Below, in pieces: positions 1 to 10,800 of a stretch of DNA of 49,710 bases. The DNA is taken from positions 1 to 49,710 of the forward strand of contig JAHBMJ010005739.1 of the NCBI GenBank assembly GCA_018398765.1. Direction: 5' to 3'. Source of the DNA: Chromera velia (lineage: Eukaryota > Sar > Chromeraceae). The stretch's first letter is position 1. Each line of letters begins with the position of its first letter. The translations under genes were made by a program, and so were the position numbers. Below the pieces are notes generated by a model. The model saw nothing but the letters and a program-made list of their open reading frames with translations, made no database searches and had not been told where the DNA came from.

Positions 1-744
1 AATACCATGGGCGACATAAGTTTTGTATACTCATATTTTGACCTCTCTACCGCCAATAAAATATGACAAGAAGTAAACATTTATACAATTAAATTAGTGA
101 GCTATAACGGTTTCAATCAGATGTTAATTAGGGGTTGTAGGGAGAATGTGTTTAAAATATAAGTGGATTTATTATTTCTGAAGTGACCGATCGACCAAGC
201 TTATAAAAAATAAGACAAAAATTTATAATTCAATCTAGCTTTGCCAATTGAGGACGTACGAAGCCAATTACTTTAAAGTAATACTTCATGCTCTATCTAC
301 TTCTATTCTAGCCTGCTTGATCCAGTGTTGTCTTCAAAAACGAATCTTCACCAACTCTATAAAAAAATATACAATACTTTTGTCACCCATGGTAGTATAC
401 ATAATGTTAACACATATTTTTTATATATAAACTTGAAGATTGAATTGAATAACAAATCAAACGTATCGATTTTGGTAAAAGTGATTTATTTGAGTGAATG
501 CATGAACGATGTATGGAAGGAGATACACGAATGGTGCAAAGTACAAATTTACTCTGCAATAGGTATGATGCTGTATAAACAACGCCCCTCCCTCCCCCTC
601 CCAATCCCCACATTCAGACAAGCAGACAGACAGCCAGCCGGTCGGATACACAGTTTCAGCTAGAGACCCCCCTCTCTAGAGACAGAAAGAGACGGAGAGA
701 GGAAGAATTATTCTTCTACACACACACACACACATTATACACAC
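1..744. other. AT-rich stretch, no gene seen
   Basis: Mostly AT-rich DNA up to about position 560, then pyrimidine-rich DNA running into a short CA tract at 718-735. The open frames are short, start at arbitrary points and show no protein-like composition or paired splice sites. I see nothing functional here. Confidence 0.6.
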
Positions 745-1715
745 CCCCCTCTCTCTCTATGTTCTTTTCTGTTTGACTGAGCAGAGGAGGAAACGAACAA
801 GAAAGGCATGCAGACAGAGAGACAAACAGAAAAAGCAACTTTCTCTCTGTCATTTTCTGTCTGTCTGAGAGAGAGAGAGAGTGTCCTTGTATGTGTGTAG
901 AGGAAGGGGGCCTTGAACTGACGAGATGTCCAGAGAAGGCGGGATCGGGCTTCCTCCTTTTTTCCTTCCGTCCTTCCCCGCTCGCTCGGTGACACTCTCT
1001 CTCTCTCTCTCTCATACACACACACACCCCTCTCTCTATATCTTCTTTTCTGTTTGACTGAGCAGAGGAGGAAATGAACAAGAAAGGCACGCAGACAGAG
1101 AGACAGACGGAAAAAGGAACTTTGTCTCTGTCATTTTCTGTCTGTCTGAGAGAGAGAGAGTGTGTCCTTGTATGTGTGTAAAGGAAGGGAGCTTTGAACT
1201 GACGAGACGTCCAGAGAAGGCAGGATCGGGCTTCCTCCTTTTTTCCTTCCATCCTTCCCCGCTCGCTCGGTAACACTCTCTCTCTCTCTCATACATACAG
1301 ACACATACCTCTCTCTGTATGTTCTTTTCTGTTTGACTGAGCAGAGGAGGAAACGAACAAGAAAGGCATACAGACAGAGAGACAGATGGAAAAAAGAACT
1401 TTGTCTCTATCATTTTCTGTCTGTCTGAGAGAGAGAGAGTGTGTCCTTATATGTGTGTAGAGGAAAAGCGCCTTAAACTGAAGAGACATCCAGAGAAGGC
1501 GGGATCAGGCTTCCTCCTTTTTTCCTTCCATCCTTCCTCACTCGCTCTCGCTCTTTCTCTCTCACACCCCTCTCTCTGTATATTCTTTTCTGTTTGACTA
1601 AATAAAGGAGGAAACGAATAAGAAAGGCATACAGGCAGAGAGACAGACGGAAAAGGAACTTTCTCTATATTGTTTAATGTCTATCTGTCTGACAGAAAGA
1701 GAGAGTGTGTCCTTC
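745..1715. repeat. Tandem repeat, ~280-bp unit, about 3.4 copies
   Basis: The block TTCTTTTCTGTTTGACT recurs near 761, 1042, 1322 and 1582, so the period is about 281, 280 and 260 bp. Each unit has the same order: CT-rich lead, GAGCAGAGGAGGAAA, CAGACAGAGAGACA, a GA tract, TGTCCTT, ACGAGATGTCCAGAGAAGGC, then a TTCC-rich tail and a CT/CA tract. Copies 1-3 are close to each other; copy 4 is diverged and cut short. The long minus-strand open frames across it are a by-product of low-complexity sequence. Confidence 0.9.
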
Positions 1716-1815
1716 ACTTTCACGGACCACTGATTCACTCCACTCTTAGTAAGACTCAAACTGAACACAATTTTTTTCGCTTTCCGGGGGCCTTCGCACG
1801 CTCAATTTTTTGCTA

Positions 1816-1819
1816 TGCG

Positions 1820-1873
<54 letters not shown>

Positions 1874-1975
1874 ATGTATGTGTATATGTATGTGTATGTG
1901 CGTGTGTGTGTGCGTGTGTATGTGTGTGTATGTGTGTGTATATATATGTGTGTGTGTGTGCGCGCGTGCACGCGT
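1816..1975. repeat. (GT)n microsatellite with TATG interruptions
   Basis: A pure GT run at about 1820-1865 continues as GTATGTGTATAT-type imperfect repeats to about 1970. The open frames reading it as Val-Cys or His-Thr are artefacts. It lies just beyond the 3' end of the methyltransferase-like pseudogene. Confidence 0.95.
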
Positions 1976-2082
1976 ACGAGCAATCATGCAAACCCTTGCC
2001 CCCTTCTCTGTCTGCCTGTCTGTCTGTCTGTCTGTCAGAGCAGGCAAAAAGGCAGGAGCGCCAAAGAGAAGAGTCAGATCGG

Positions 2083-3299
2083 TCAGTTCCCACTTGCAGG
2101 CACATCGGCACGCACATAGATGTGCGCGGTGTGTCTTTTATTTGAGCCACGCATGCCGACAGGTTTCCACTGTGTTAGCTTCCAGTCGGAAGAGAGCTGT
2201 CCTTCATATGCAGAAGTGAAGGTGACAAGGCATCTCAGATTCGAGGCGGTTTTGGAGTGCATGAGGGAAAGTACGTGGCGGTCCACTGTCATTAAGCGGC
2301 CTCCAACTGACACAAAACAATAAATTATGTCAAAAGAAACGTTGCTTCCACTGAGATCACAAAAGTCGTGCTCCAAAACCTTGACAGACGTTTTCATTTA
2401 CATTTTTCGAATAAAAGCCTTGCTCAATTTTGCAACATGTGAGTCTTTTTCGATGTAAACAACGGATTCAGCAAAAAGTCTTCCCAAAATCACGCCAACC
2501 ACACCCAACCCGGAGCCGACTTCGGCGGCTTTGCAGAAACGAGTGCACGAGTTACCAAAATAGTCGTTCTGTGCAGACTGGAGCACACTGAACAGTGCTT
2601 TCAACGCGATGCTCCCCCCCATGTTCCCCTGCCCCCTTTGCCAGACACCCACAGTATCCCAGAGACAGAATGGCTTGCAGTATGCAGCCCTCCCGAGATC
2701 CTCAAGATACTGACCAGCGGCTGCACTCTGGATAAGCTGTTCTGCGCGGGTGGGTTCGCTGCTGCTTGAAGAGCTGCTTCTTTGCCTGAGACAGTCAAAA
2801 AAAAAACAAAAAAAAGGGAAACTCAACTTCTACGTCTGTGTATAAAATTGAAAAAAAAAATGAAGGCTGCAACTTCGAGGACAAGAAATATCTTTTTTTT
2901 GGAGAAGGACGGAAAATTGAATAGATAAGCACTGTGCCCTTGAAATTCTTTTTTTCAGGTGCCGTGTTGTGTACGACTTGAGAAAAAGATGGCAACAGAA
3001 GAAGATATCATGATATAAGACGGCATCGAAAAAGCTACTGACTGAGTCTGAGACTCTTCCTCGCCGTCCTCCAGAATGGCCCTCCTCTTCTTCGACCGGT
3101 TCCCGGGGCCCAGTGGGGTGAATCCGAAGATCTTCTCCCTCTTTAAAGACGTCAAACACGATGCCAACATGTGTTGCTCGGCTCTCTTCTGGGGTTTGGT
3201 GCGAACGGTGGTCAGTCGCTTCGTGTCCTCCACAAATTTGCATGCTGGTTGGCTTTGTTTTCCGTGTTTGTGCGACCACTTGTCTGACTCAGTAACTCC
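2083..3299 (-). pseudogene. SAM-methyltransferase-like gene, 5'-truncated, in-frame TAA
   Basis: Two exons can be supported. Exon A is 3299-3043 (acceptor TTAGCAG before it, donor GTCAGT after it) and encodes a basic segment containing KRLTTVRTKPQKR and KIFGFTPLGPGNRSKKRRA. Exon B begins at 2785 after CTGTCTCAG; the phase 2 joint fits. Exon B carries a class I Rossmann signature: AEVGSGLGVVG (motif I, GxGxG), then VVYIEKD (acidic end of strand 2), EHDF and FDIIYCF. These are typical of SAM-dependent methyltransferases; which subfamily is not clear, and DOT1-like is possible. A TAA at 2398-2400 splits exon B although the same frame continues with the next motifs to a TGA at 2083. No start codon is visible. 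The 5' side runs into a transposon gene on the other strand near 3300-3375. I infer a disrupted gene; readthrough or an assembly error are alternatives. Confidence 0.5.
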
Positions 3300-3374
3300 C
3301 TGCTAACTTTGTTTTGAGGGCTTGTGTAGATAAAAAACAGTCTGAGACTTAGTCGGGTTTCATTGATTTTGCAG

Positions 3375-4189
3375 ATCCAAGTGGGATATGTCCCTTCCAC
3401 TATATGGTGAGTGGTAGACAACACGTCGAAGGAAGGTAAAAACCATACTGCATTAGCATTTGCAGCCCTGTTAGTGGCTCTCGGATTCGGTGTACAGGAA
3501 ATTGGCATCCTCTTCCTGATGGTTGGCCATACCTATAACTGGCTCGATGCCTTGTTCGCAAAGATGGCCGAGTAAGTCGGTATGGCACATTCGTATTATA
3601 GTGCATTGCGGTATCGTGTGGCACAACCAAGTGGCTTCAAGATCTCCTCTTCCATTTAAATGGACCACGCATTTCTCATTGCATTCATGCGGCGTCGCGT
3701 GTCACTCCAATTGGGACGGTAAGATTGTATTCCTGTCTGCATGGAATCGCTATCACTGCTGAATACATGTCGATTGTCTGCAGGGCACTCTTCCAAAAAA
3801 ACTTTGTGACCTACAAACAGCTCCAGCAAATTTGGTTGCAGTCACTGAAAAAGATTGAGTGCGACTTCTTAGATGACATTATCGATTTCAAGCAGCTCCT
3901 CAGCCCGTACATCACTCGCTTTAAGTATCAGTGCACGGGATCAATGTTGTACGTAAAAATGCCCGTGCTTTTTTGTCATTGTCTTCTTCTATTAGACTAC
4001 AACAGATTGCTTGAGCCTGTGTCAATTGATGGCTGTAAAAGATGCTCCACATATAAATCGCGACTGTCACATACACAGACACACACTCCCACACACATAC
4101 CCACATACATACAGGACAAAAGTCTATGTGTCTCTTTCTTTCCGCTTACTCTCTCTGTCTCTGTCTCCCTCTCCCTCTCACTCTCCTTC

Positions 4190-4223
<34 letters not shown>

Positions 4224-4226
4224 TGT

Positions 4227-4273
<47 letters not shown>

Positions 4274-4299
4274 TGTGTGTATATGTGCGTGCGTGTATG

Positions 4300-4340
<41 letters not shown>

Positions 4341-4382
4341 CTGTGTGTGTGTATATATGTGTGTGTGTGTATGTATGTGTGT

Positions 4383-4425
<43 letters not shown>

Positions 4426-6330
4426 CGTGCGTGTATATATATATGTGTGTGTATGTGTGTGTCTCTCTGTATGTGTGTGTGTGTGTGTGTCTGTGTATGT
4501 GTGTATATGTGTGTATATTTTGCAGACATCAACCGTGCATACAAGTTTATCGTTTCCAGGGGGGGGGTTGATCAGGACGGTGCAGTCACAGTCTACGTCA
4601 AGTGGAAGGAATGGCTGACAGACTCGGTTTACTCCTTTGCCCGTCCGTTCGTCCGGTTTCCGAGGAAGCTTTTGGAGACATGGAGCAGATGCGTCAATCG
4701 GAGGGGGGGTGCCTTCTAGCTGGTTGCAGGTGCTGATTTTGTCTTGAAAGTACGCGCTCATAATTCGGCAAGACTGTATAGGATGACTGTATCCACACTC
4801 ATCTGACCTGTTTGCAGAATTGTTGAGCAAGTGTTGCCCACTGAGTTCGACAACAAGCAGGAGCTTCTTGGAACCTTCAACCGGTGGGAAAAGAAGTTTC
4901 CCACGGCAGTGTCTTCCGACGATCTGAGATGGTTGAGGAACACGGTGGAGCACAGAACTCCGCGGTTAGTCAGCGAAAAATTGCATTCCGAGAGGTTCTA
5001 CTTATTCAATTAATTTGGCATACTTCTCTTCCTTGATTTGCATCATATCTTATACTCATATTTTCTTCATGTTTCCTTGAAGTGAGTGTTCTTTTGACTT
5101 GTTCTTTGATCTGTACTCGCACACATGCAGCTGTAATACAGAGACTGTTACTTTTTTTATTCTCTTTCATCCGCTTCCTGCCATCTCTCGTTTGTGTCTT
5201 CTGTCCCTCCTATTTTTGTAGAGCTGTCAACTCCAAAGAAGCTTTTTATCACCGGCTTGACGAAGCAATGAAGAAGTTGCACGCGGCATATGCACAGCAG
5301 AACGATTACCGTGCCGGCCAGGGAGGAGAAGAGCATCCCAGAAAGAGAGCACGAAGTGGGTCAGCTTGTGCAGAAAATGAAAGGAAAAAGTAAACGAGAA
5401 AGAAAGGACGAGAGCGTTTGCACAAATAAGTATCCATCTTTCCGTGGTTTCACCTTTTTCAGTTTCTGTTTTGGCACTCAAAATAATTCTCTAGATTGTC
5501 TTAATTAGTTGTGGATCTTCAACATATCCTTACTGTGCCTGCAGCACAGGAAGTCAGGGACTTCATCGATGAGCATCCGGCCCAGTTTGGTCAGGAGCGG
5601 GAGGAAGGCGTTTCTGAGCAGGACCACCAAAATGACCTTCTCTCCCCCAAAAAACTAGTCTGCTCCTTCTTCGACGACCTGAAGAATGGCTCCTGTGTCC
5701 TCAGAGGGAACAAAGTCGACAAGGGTGACATGATCATGTTCAACCCAGACACCGATGAGGAGAAGGTCCCTGTCTGGATTGCCAAGGCAGGTCTCAGCTG
5801 TTCTCGCTGCAGTGGCTTGCTGGCATGTGTTTTGAGCCTTCGCGCTGGTTTACAATTTTCAAAGTGTTGCGACGTCTGGCAGTGTACACCGCGATGCACT
5901 GTACAAGTGTACACTGCACAATATAGAAAATTAAAGGTCCATGTCTGATTTGTGTTTAGGACTGCCGCACGTAAAGAACTGAAATCGATGCACGGTTATT
6001 CATCAAATACACACAAAGCCATTCTTTACTTTGCCTCTGCTATCTCAGGTTCTGGAAGTAATTTCCTCAAAAGAGGTGAAGGTCCGATAGTTCGATGCTA
6101 ATGATGTCTTTGGCGTTCACTCTCTGTGCAACCAGGTCAGCACGGAGTCGATGGATACTGTGGTGTGCTGGGGATTCGATCTTACAAAGGCTGGACTCCT
6201 CCCTTTTGCCGTCTTGGACCAAGTTTATGACTGGACGGATGTCTGCTGGAAGAACTTCGCAAAATCGTCGAGGGGGAAAAAATGGTTGATTCGGCAGTGC
6301 GAACGAGGAGACAAGAGCGTGCTTGATTGA
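3375..6330 (+). pseudogene. Transposon-derived multi-exon gene (GHTH-motif family), decayed
   Basis: Exons: 3375-3406, 3466-3571, 3784-3948, 4006-4034, 4526-~4732, 4818-4964, 5222-5389, ~5545-5786 and 6049-6330. Phases agree across most joints. Exon 2 holds FLMVGHTYNWLDALFAKMA, matching the V-G-H-T-H-x-D-x-D-x-x-F motif of the RNase-H-like transposon proteins grouped as DUF7869 (family knowledge, from memory). Later come VYVKWKEW and a C-terminal VPVWIAK/VLEV/VKVR stretch like the small barrel-like domain seen at the end of such proteins. Damage: the frame must change inside exon 4526-4732 (around 4650-4665), the 5389 to 5545 joint is out of phase, and TAG at 6088-6090 sits where a tryptophan would be expected. 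The last intron would need a GC donor (AAG/GCAGGT at 5787). The start and the metal-binding N-terminal half are missing. I infer a domesticated or dead transposon copy. Confidence 0.55.
4185..4522. repeat. Intronic (GT)n microsatellite
   Basis: About 340 bp of GT with GTAT interruptions and a CT-rich lead at 4140-4185. It fills the 4035-4525 intron of the transposon-derived gene and ends directly in the acceptor TATTTTGCAG. Confidence 0.95.
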
Positions 6331-6413
6331 TTATATACAGAATCATCCATCGCTTTCCTTCTTCTTCAGCCTCCGTCCTCTCTTTCCCCCTTCTCTTTTC
6401 TCCCTTCACAGAG

Positions 6414-6422
6414 AGGCAGAGG

Positions 6423-6462
<40 letters not shown>

Positions 6463-6709
6463 AAGTTAGAGACGGGAAAAAGATAAAAACAGAGACAGTC
6501 CAACAGCATAGGGGAGGTAACCGTTTCCTTACAGCGTTTTTTCTCTCTTCTCTGCATGGTCTGTACCTGCATCTGTTGATTTGTTGTGAATTGCATGTAA
6601 GAGACTCTAAGGTTTCCTGGCCATTGGCAGGTGCATGCGTATGTGTGTGTGTGTGTGTGTGTGTATGTGTGTGTGTGTGTATGTATGTGTGTGTATGTAT
6701 AAGAGAGAA

Positions 6710-6744
<35 letters not shown>

Positions 6745-6765
6745 AAGAGAAAGAGAAAAATTTAG
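6414..6765. repeat. (GA)n and (GT)n microsatellites
   Basis: GA tract at 6414-6472 (GAGAGA with AAAG interruptions), then ordinary sequence, then GT at 6636-6700 and a second GA tract at 6703-6760. A short (TTGA)n run follows at 6808-6838. No gene is visible between 6331 and 7799. Confidence 0.9.
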
Positions 6766-6838
6766 GAAACGTGCCTTGAAGTCCACTATGTTTGAGTTGA
6801 TGCTTAGAATATTGATTGATTGATTGATTGATTGATAG

Positions 6839-7799
6839 ATAATTTTATTATATTAAAACATTAATTGTGGTACATATTATAATATTATTTCGTAAATTAC
6901 AAAAACGTTACTAGATCAATAATTAAAACTGTTGTTCAAAGTAGCTACTAGCTAGAAGTAAGTGTTAAAAAACTAAATAGCTAATTAAATAGGAGATACT
7001 TTTTTATTTTATACATAAATGCATGAATTAATCTATATACACTTAGGTCTATATAATATATCGACCTATATAAATATATAATTTTTAAATTATAATTTTT
7101 GAAATGCATAATATACATATAAAATGATCGATGAATGAATTGATTAAAATTAGAGTTTAAAAAGCGTTTTGACACTCGTTTGTATCATTTAAACGTCTTT
7201 AAACAACGATAAAAATATTTTTTATTTTACTTTTTTTTGGAGACCGTTTTAATGGTGGAGACCGTTTGGGATAGATTTGACTTCCTAGTAAAAGTAATTT
7301 AACGTCAGACTAGAAGATAACTTCCTATTTATATATAGCTCTGTCGTTTTGCTTTATATGTTAAATCTGTAAAATTGAAAAATGGTAGTCTAGGAGCGCT
7401 CTAGGAATTGAAAAAAAAATTATAGGACTTCAAACTAAATTTTTGATCCAATGTGAGGCCCGTAGGACCCAACTAGTTAGTATAAGTCTTCACTAAGTCC
7501 ACTTGGTCAGCTTGGTCCAATCTGATAAACTCAAATCTTCGTTTTTTTTAAAAAAATTATGCATTAATTTTGTCCCCCTGGGTAGTAGACACAAGTCAGT
7601 CAGGGCACTAGGATCAGTCAGTCTTCCTCATAGGAGAAAACACATGCAGAAACCTAGAAACGCAAGAACGAATCAGTCTATCCTTCCCGGTAATTAATAG
7701 AAGTGATTGACTCTCAACTGAAGATGTGGTCAGCTCATCTGTACATGCCCTCAACTTCCAATCAGAGCTGTTATATCAGCTTAGGACGCATCAGGTCGG
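6839..7799. other. AT-rich intergenic DNA, no gene seen
   Basis: Very AT-rich to about 7250, with poly-T tracts, then mixed sequence. No frame is longer than about 64 codons and none looks protein-like. Its right end is the 5-bp sequence GTCGG (7795-7799), the left target duplication of the LTR element. Confidence 0.6.
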
Positions 7800-8171
7800 T
7801 GACGAATCTTAAAGCATTTTAGCGAGACCGAAGGTGCAATGCGTAAGGAAGTGGAAGGTTGTATGCAAGCGCGTGCTCTGTGTGAGCGTATACATTTAAT
7901 TTGCCTGCATACATGCAAATTGCATTGATTCAATTACATAATTTCCTCATGCAGTTTACAGTCTGAGCAATACAGAGCGTATCGATTGGAATACAATTAT
8001 ATCCAGATCGAAGTGATTGTTAGTGATTGTACTAAGAGAATACGCTGACAGACTCTCTGAAAACGACGATAGACGTATAAATCACGAACAGTAGAGAAGC
8101 TGAACCAGAAGGGGAATTCGAGATCTCTCCTCCCCGTGACTTTATTTTGATGATTCATAAGAGTTTCATCA
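7800..8171 (+). repeat. Left LTR of the TRIM-like element
   Basis: Starts TGACGAATCT and ends TTTCATCA. It contains CATACATGCAAATTGCATTGATTCAAT and other blocks shared with the right repeat. The small differences (for example TTAGTGATTGTACT versus TTATACT) are short indels and substitutions accumulated since insertion. Confidence 0.9.
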
Positions 8172-8217
8172 GGTGGTGATACAGAAGTGGGGCAGACCGT
8201 CCTTGTGGGTAATGTGT

Positions 8218-8453
8218 AGGAAGAGAAAGAGCAGCAAGGGTACCCATGGGGAAAGGCATGGCTGGTGGTAGCAGAGACGGCGATCAACACTGCCCTAAAC
8301 AGTCAGATCGTAAAAAATGATCCTGCTATTGCGGCAGTGATCGAGAGAAGGTGGAAGGAGAACCCGGATGCCTTTGTCGGGGCGCATGTCGAAATGAAAC
8401 CGACAGGAGGCAACAAGTCAGGAGGGTGGAAAGATGGTTGGGAAAGTGAGTAA
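8218..8453 (+). pseudogene. Short protein-like fragment inside the LTR element
   Basis: Between a TAG at 8217 and the TGA at 8451-8453 there is an open stretch containing WGKAWLVAETAINTAL and AVIERRWKENPDAF. The composition looks like real protein with helix-forming residues, but I cannot assign a family. It may be captured host sequence or the remains of a structural gene. There is no start codon and it is too short to be a complete gag. Confidence 0.3.
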
Positions 8454-8831
8454 GGACTGAAAAAAAAAAAAAATGAACAGCACCTCGAAAAGAAAAGGAT
8501 AGAAAAATAGAGAACTCTCTCCTTATCTGTGATCTTTCAGTCTTTTTCTTATTCTCATATATTATATAAGTGAAAGCAAGAGTCGATCGTTGTGTCTGGA
8601 TGTAATTTGAGAACACTCTTTCACCAGACAGAATGTCAGAGATCTCTCTCGCCTTGCTTGCAGACTTGTCTTCAAATGTATTGACGAATCCTTTGAGGCA
8701 AAGTTCTCACTTCAATGATAAATGAAGAAAAACAGAAAGCAGATGAAGCATAGACGATGTCGTGCCTTGTTCGAGTAATAAGTCAAAAAGGGAATGAAAG
8801 CACCGCTCCGCTTAAAAAGAAAGTAATGCGC

Positions 8832-9193
8832 TGACGAATCTTAAAGCATTTTGGCGAGACCAAAGGCGCAATGCGTAAGAAAGTGGAAGGTTGTATGCAG
8901 GCGCGCGCATTGTATGAGCGTATGTATTTAATTTGCCTGCATGCATGCAAATTGCATTGATTCAATTACATAATTTCTTTATGCAGTTTGCAGTCTGAGC
9001 AATACAGAGCGTATCGATTGGAATACAATTGTGTCCAGATCGAAGTGATTATACTAAAAGAATATGCTGACAGACTCTCTGAGAACGATGATAGACATAT
9101 AAATCACGAACAGTAGGGAAGCTGAACCAGAAGGGGAATTCGAGATCTCTCCTCCCCGTGACTGTAATTCGATAATTCATAAGAGTTTCATCA
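8832..9193 (+). repeat. Right LTR of the TRIM-like element
   Basis: Same termini and order of blocks as the left repeat. It is followed directly by GTCGG, the right copy of the target duplication. Confidence 0.9.
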
Positions 9194-9235
9194 GTCGGAG
9201 CCATACGACCTGCCTCCCTTTACCAACGTCCTTCT

Positions 9236-9680
9236 CAGACTCCCCTACAAAAAATATTAGAAAAGTGATAGAAAAGTTGTTAGAAAAGTGATAGAAAAGT
9301 GATAGAAAAATAATAGAAAAGTGATAGAAAAGTGATAGAAAACTGATAAAAAAGTGATAGAAATTCAAATTGACTCGAATTTCTAACATTTTCTGTAATT
9401 TCTATCAAATGTTAGAAATGTTAAAAAAGTGATAGAAATTTAAATCAAATTTCTATCACTTTTCTATCACTTTTCTAACAACTTTTCTATCACTTCTCTA
9501 ACATTTTTAACATTTGATAGAAATTAACTATAATTTCTAACATATTACAAATTAAAGTCTAATTTCTATCACTTTTCTAACTTTGAATTTCTATCACTTT
9601 TCTATCAGCTAGTTTTCTATCACTTTTCTAACAACTTTTCTATCACTTTTCTAAAAATTTTTGTAGAGTCCCTGAGCAAC
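9236..9680. repeat. Fold-back element of TAGAAA-type motifs, copy 1
   Basis: The left end reads CTCAGACTCCCCTACAAAAA. The right end, read on the other strand, gives CTCAGGGACTCTACAAAAA. The interior is a chain of GTGATAGAAAA / GTTAGAAAA words on the left, mirrored as TTTCTATCAC / TTTCTAAC on the right, so the whole ~440 bp can fold on itself. There is no coding capacity. It is related in ends and motif to the element at 36134-36553. It sits 43 bp downstream of the LTR element. Confidence 0.8.
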
Positions 9681-10763
9681 TATCCCTCTACTTTGTTTTT
9701 TTTTCCCCTTTCTAACTGACTGTACCTTTGAATCCTGCTGATAAGACCTTTTGCAAGGTCGAAACAACTATACAAGAAGCGTAAAGATATACATATTGTG
9801 TATAAGACCTTTGAACAGATTTGTATGCAGTCAATCAAAAACAGATCAAACAGATCTAAACCATCATTCTCTCACTAGAAGAGTATACTGAGCTGTTGTC
9901 AGTGTGACAAGGCCCCAAAGCTTACCCAAAAAGGCCTGCGTATACTGTACAATCCCCGTCTTGCCCCAGAAGGAAACCTCTTCGAGTCATGCCCCCAGAT
10001 TTTCGCTGTCTCCTCAAATTTTCTTCATTACAAAGCTTTGCCTTATCAAAACTGGCTATGGCCGTGAATGCGGCTTGTCTGGTCAGCAGTGAAGGAAGAA
10101 AGAAACCCAGAATTAAGGCTGGCATCCACCCCCAGACGTAGGAAAGCGCCGCTGCTTTGAGTTTGCATAGTGTTGCCAACTCAGCTTACAGACGTCTCTT
10201 CAGTCAGATCAGATCCAAGTCTGTCTCTCGTGGTTGTCTTGTTTCCGCTGCTGACTCCTGGTTATCCTTTTTGGTGCCGCTCCTTGTGTCAAAATGAGGG
10301 GACCCCTTACGACTTCGGGGGACTCCAATGCGTCATGGAGATCAGATCTGTCTCTTTGCGCAACAGTTGAAATCCGATTGCAACGATACAGGCACGGTCA
10401 GGCAAAGACCGTGAGTAGGGGAATTCAGCATCCCCTTGCGTCCCAAGCTGCCTGGAGCCCTGTTTCGGAGATCCCCTTCGAGTCTGATCCTGGACTTTGC
10501 CTTTGTCCTTGGGTAGAGAACCTAAAGACCGTTGGAGGTCGCCAAAGCCGATGGTGGAGACGTTGTTTGGTGTTGCTTGGGATTTTGAGGAGCCTGATTT
10601 CATTGAGAATGCCGCCTACGAGCAGATCGCAATCCAAATGGCCAGTAGAGTGCTTTTCTTATGCCTTTTGATTCTGTAACTGTCTCCATCTTCCGGACGA
10701 GTGTCGGCTGATCACCTTCACTTGTCTTTGCTGTTGGTTGCTTGCTTGTCTGCGCGAGGCTGA

Positions 10764-10800
10764 CCACCTTTGTGGCCTACAAACACCTCCAGCATGTCTA
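10764..10800 (+). pseudogene. Possible remnant of the same transposon gene family
   Basis: The stretch CTTTGTGGCCTACAAACACC followed by TCCAGCA matches CTTTGTGACCTACAAACAGC plus TCCAGCA at 3803-3829 with two differences over 27 bases. In the matching frame it encodes FVAYKHLQHV beside FVTYKQLQQI in the decayed transposon gene, then hits TAG. The match is short, so chance is not excluded. Confidence 0.35.

Larger units (their letters stand above)
7800..9193 (+). mobile_element. Small LTR retroelement (TRIM-like), complete ends
   Basis: Two direct repeats of 372 and 362 bp (7800-8171, 8832-9193) bound a 660-bp interior. Both begin TGACGAATCTTAAAGCATTT and end CATAAGAGTTTCATCA, so the termini are the canonical TG...CA. 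The element is flanked by a perfect 5-bp duplication GTCGG (7795-7799 and 9194-9198), the size left by LTR-element integrases. A candidate primer-binding site TGGTGATAC starts at 8173, one base inside the left repeat. A purine tract AAAAAGAAAG lies at 8815-8824, just before the right repeat. The interior has no gag or pol, so it must depend on an autonomous partner. By eye the repeats are roughly 90% identical, so the insertion is not recent. The strand follows the PBS/PPT order. Confidence 0.9.

Noticed and set aside
745-1640. CRISPR-like appearance of spaced repeats
   Set aside because: Units are ~280 bp, made of simple repeats, without short identical repeats and unique spacers, in eukaryotic DNA.
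1810-2150. Open frames on both strands through the GT microsatellite (Cys-Val and His-Thr repeats)
   Set aside because: GT repeats lack stop codons in several frames, so long frames are automatic. There is no protein-like flank.
3997-4953. 318-codon minus-strand frame over the GT-rich intron
   Set aside because: It is antisense to the transposon-derived gene and is mostly Thr-His from the microsatellite.
8173-8275. TGGTAGCAGAG at ~8264 as initiator-tRNA primer-binding site of the LTR element
   Set aside because: It resembles a Met-tRNA primer site but lies about 90 bp inside the left LTR end. TGGTGATAC at 8173 is at the right place.
10497-10679. Protein-like stretch PMVETLFGVAWDFEEPDFIENAAYEQ on the plus strand
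   Set aside because: The composition is plausible, but there is no start, no in-phase neighbour exon and a competing open frame on the minus strand. It could be a stray exon or a piece of the transposon remnant at 10764.
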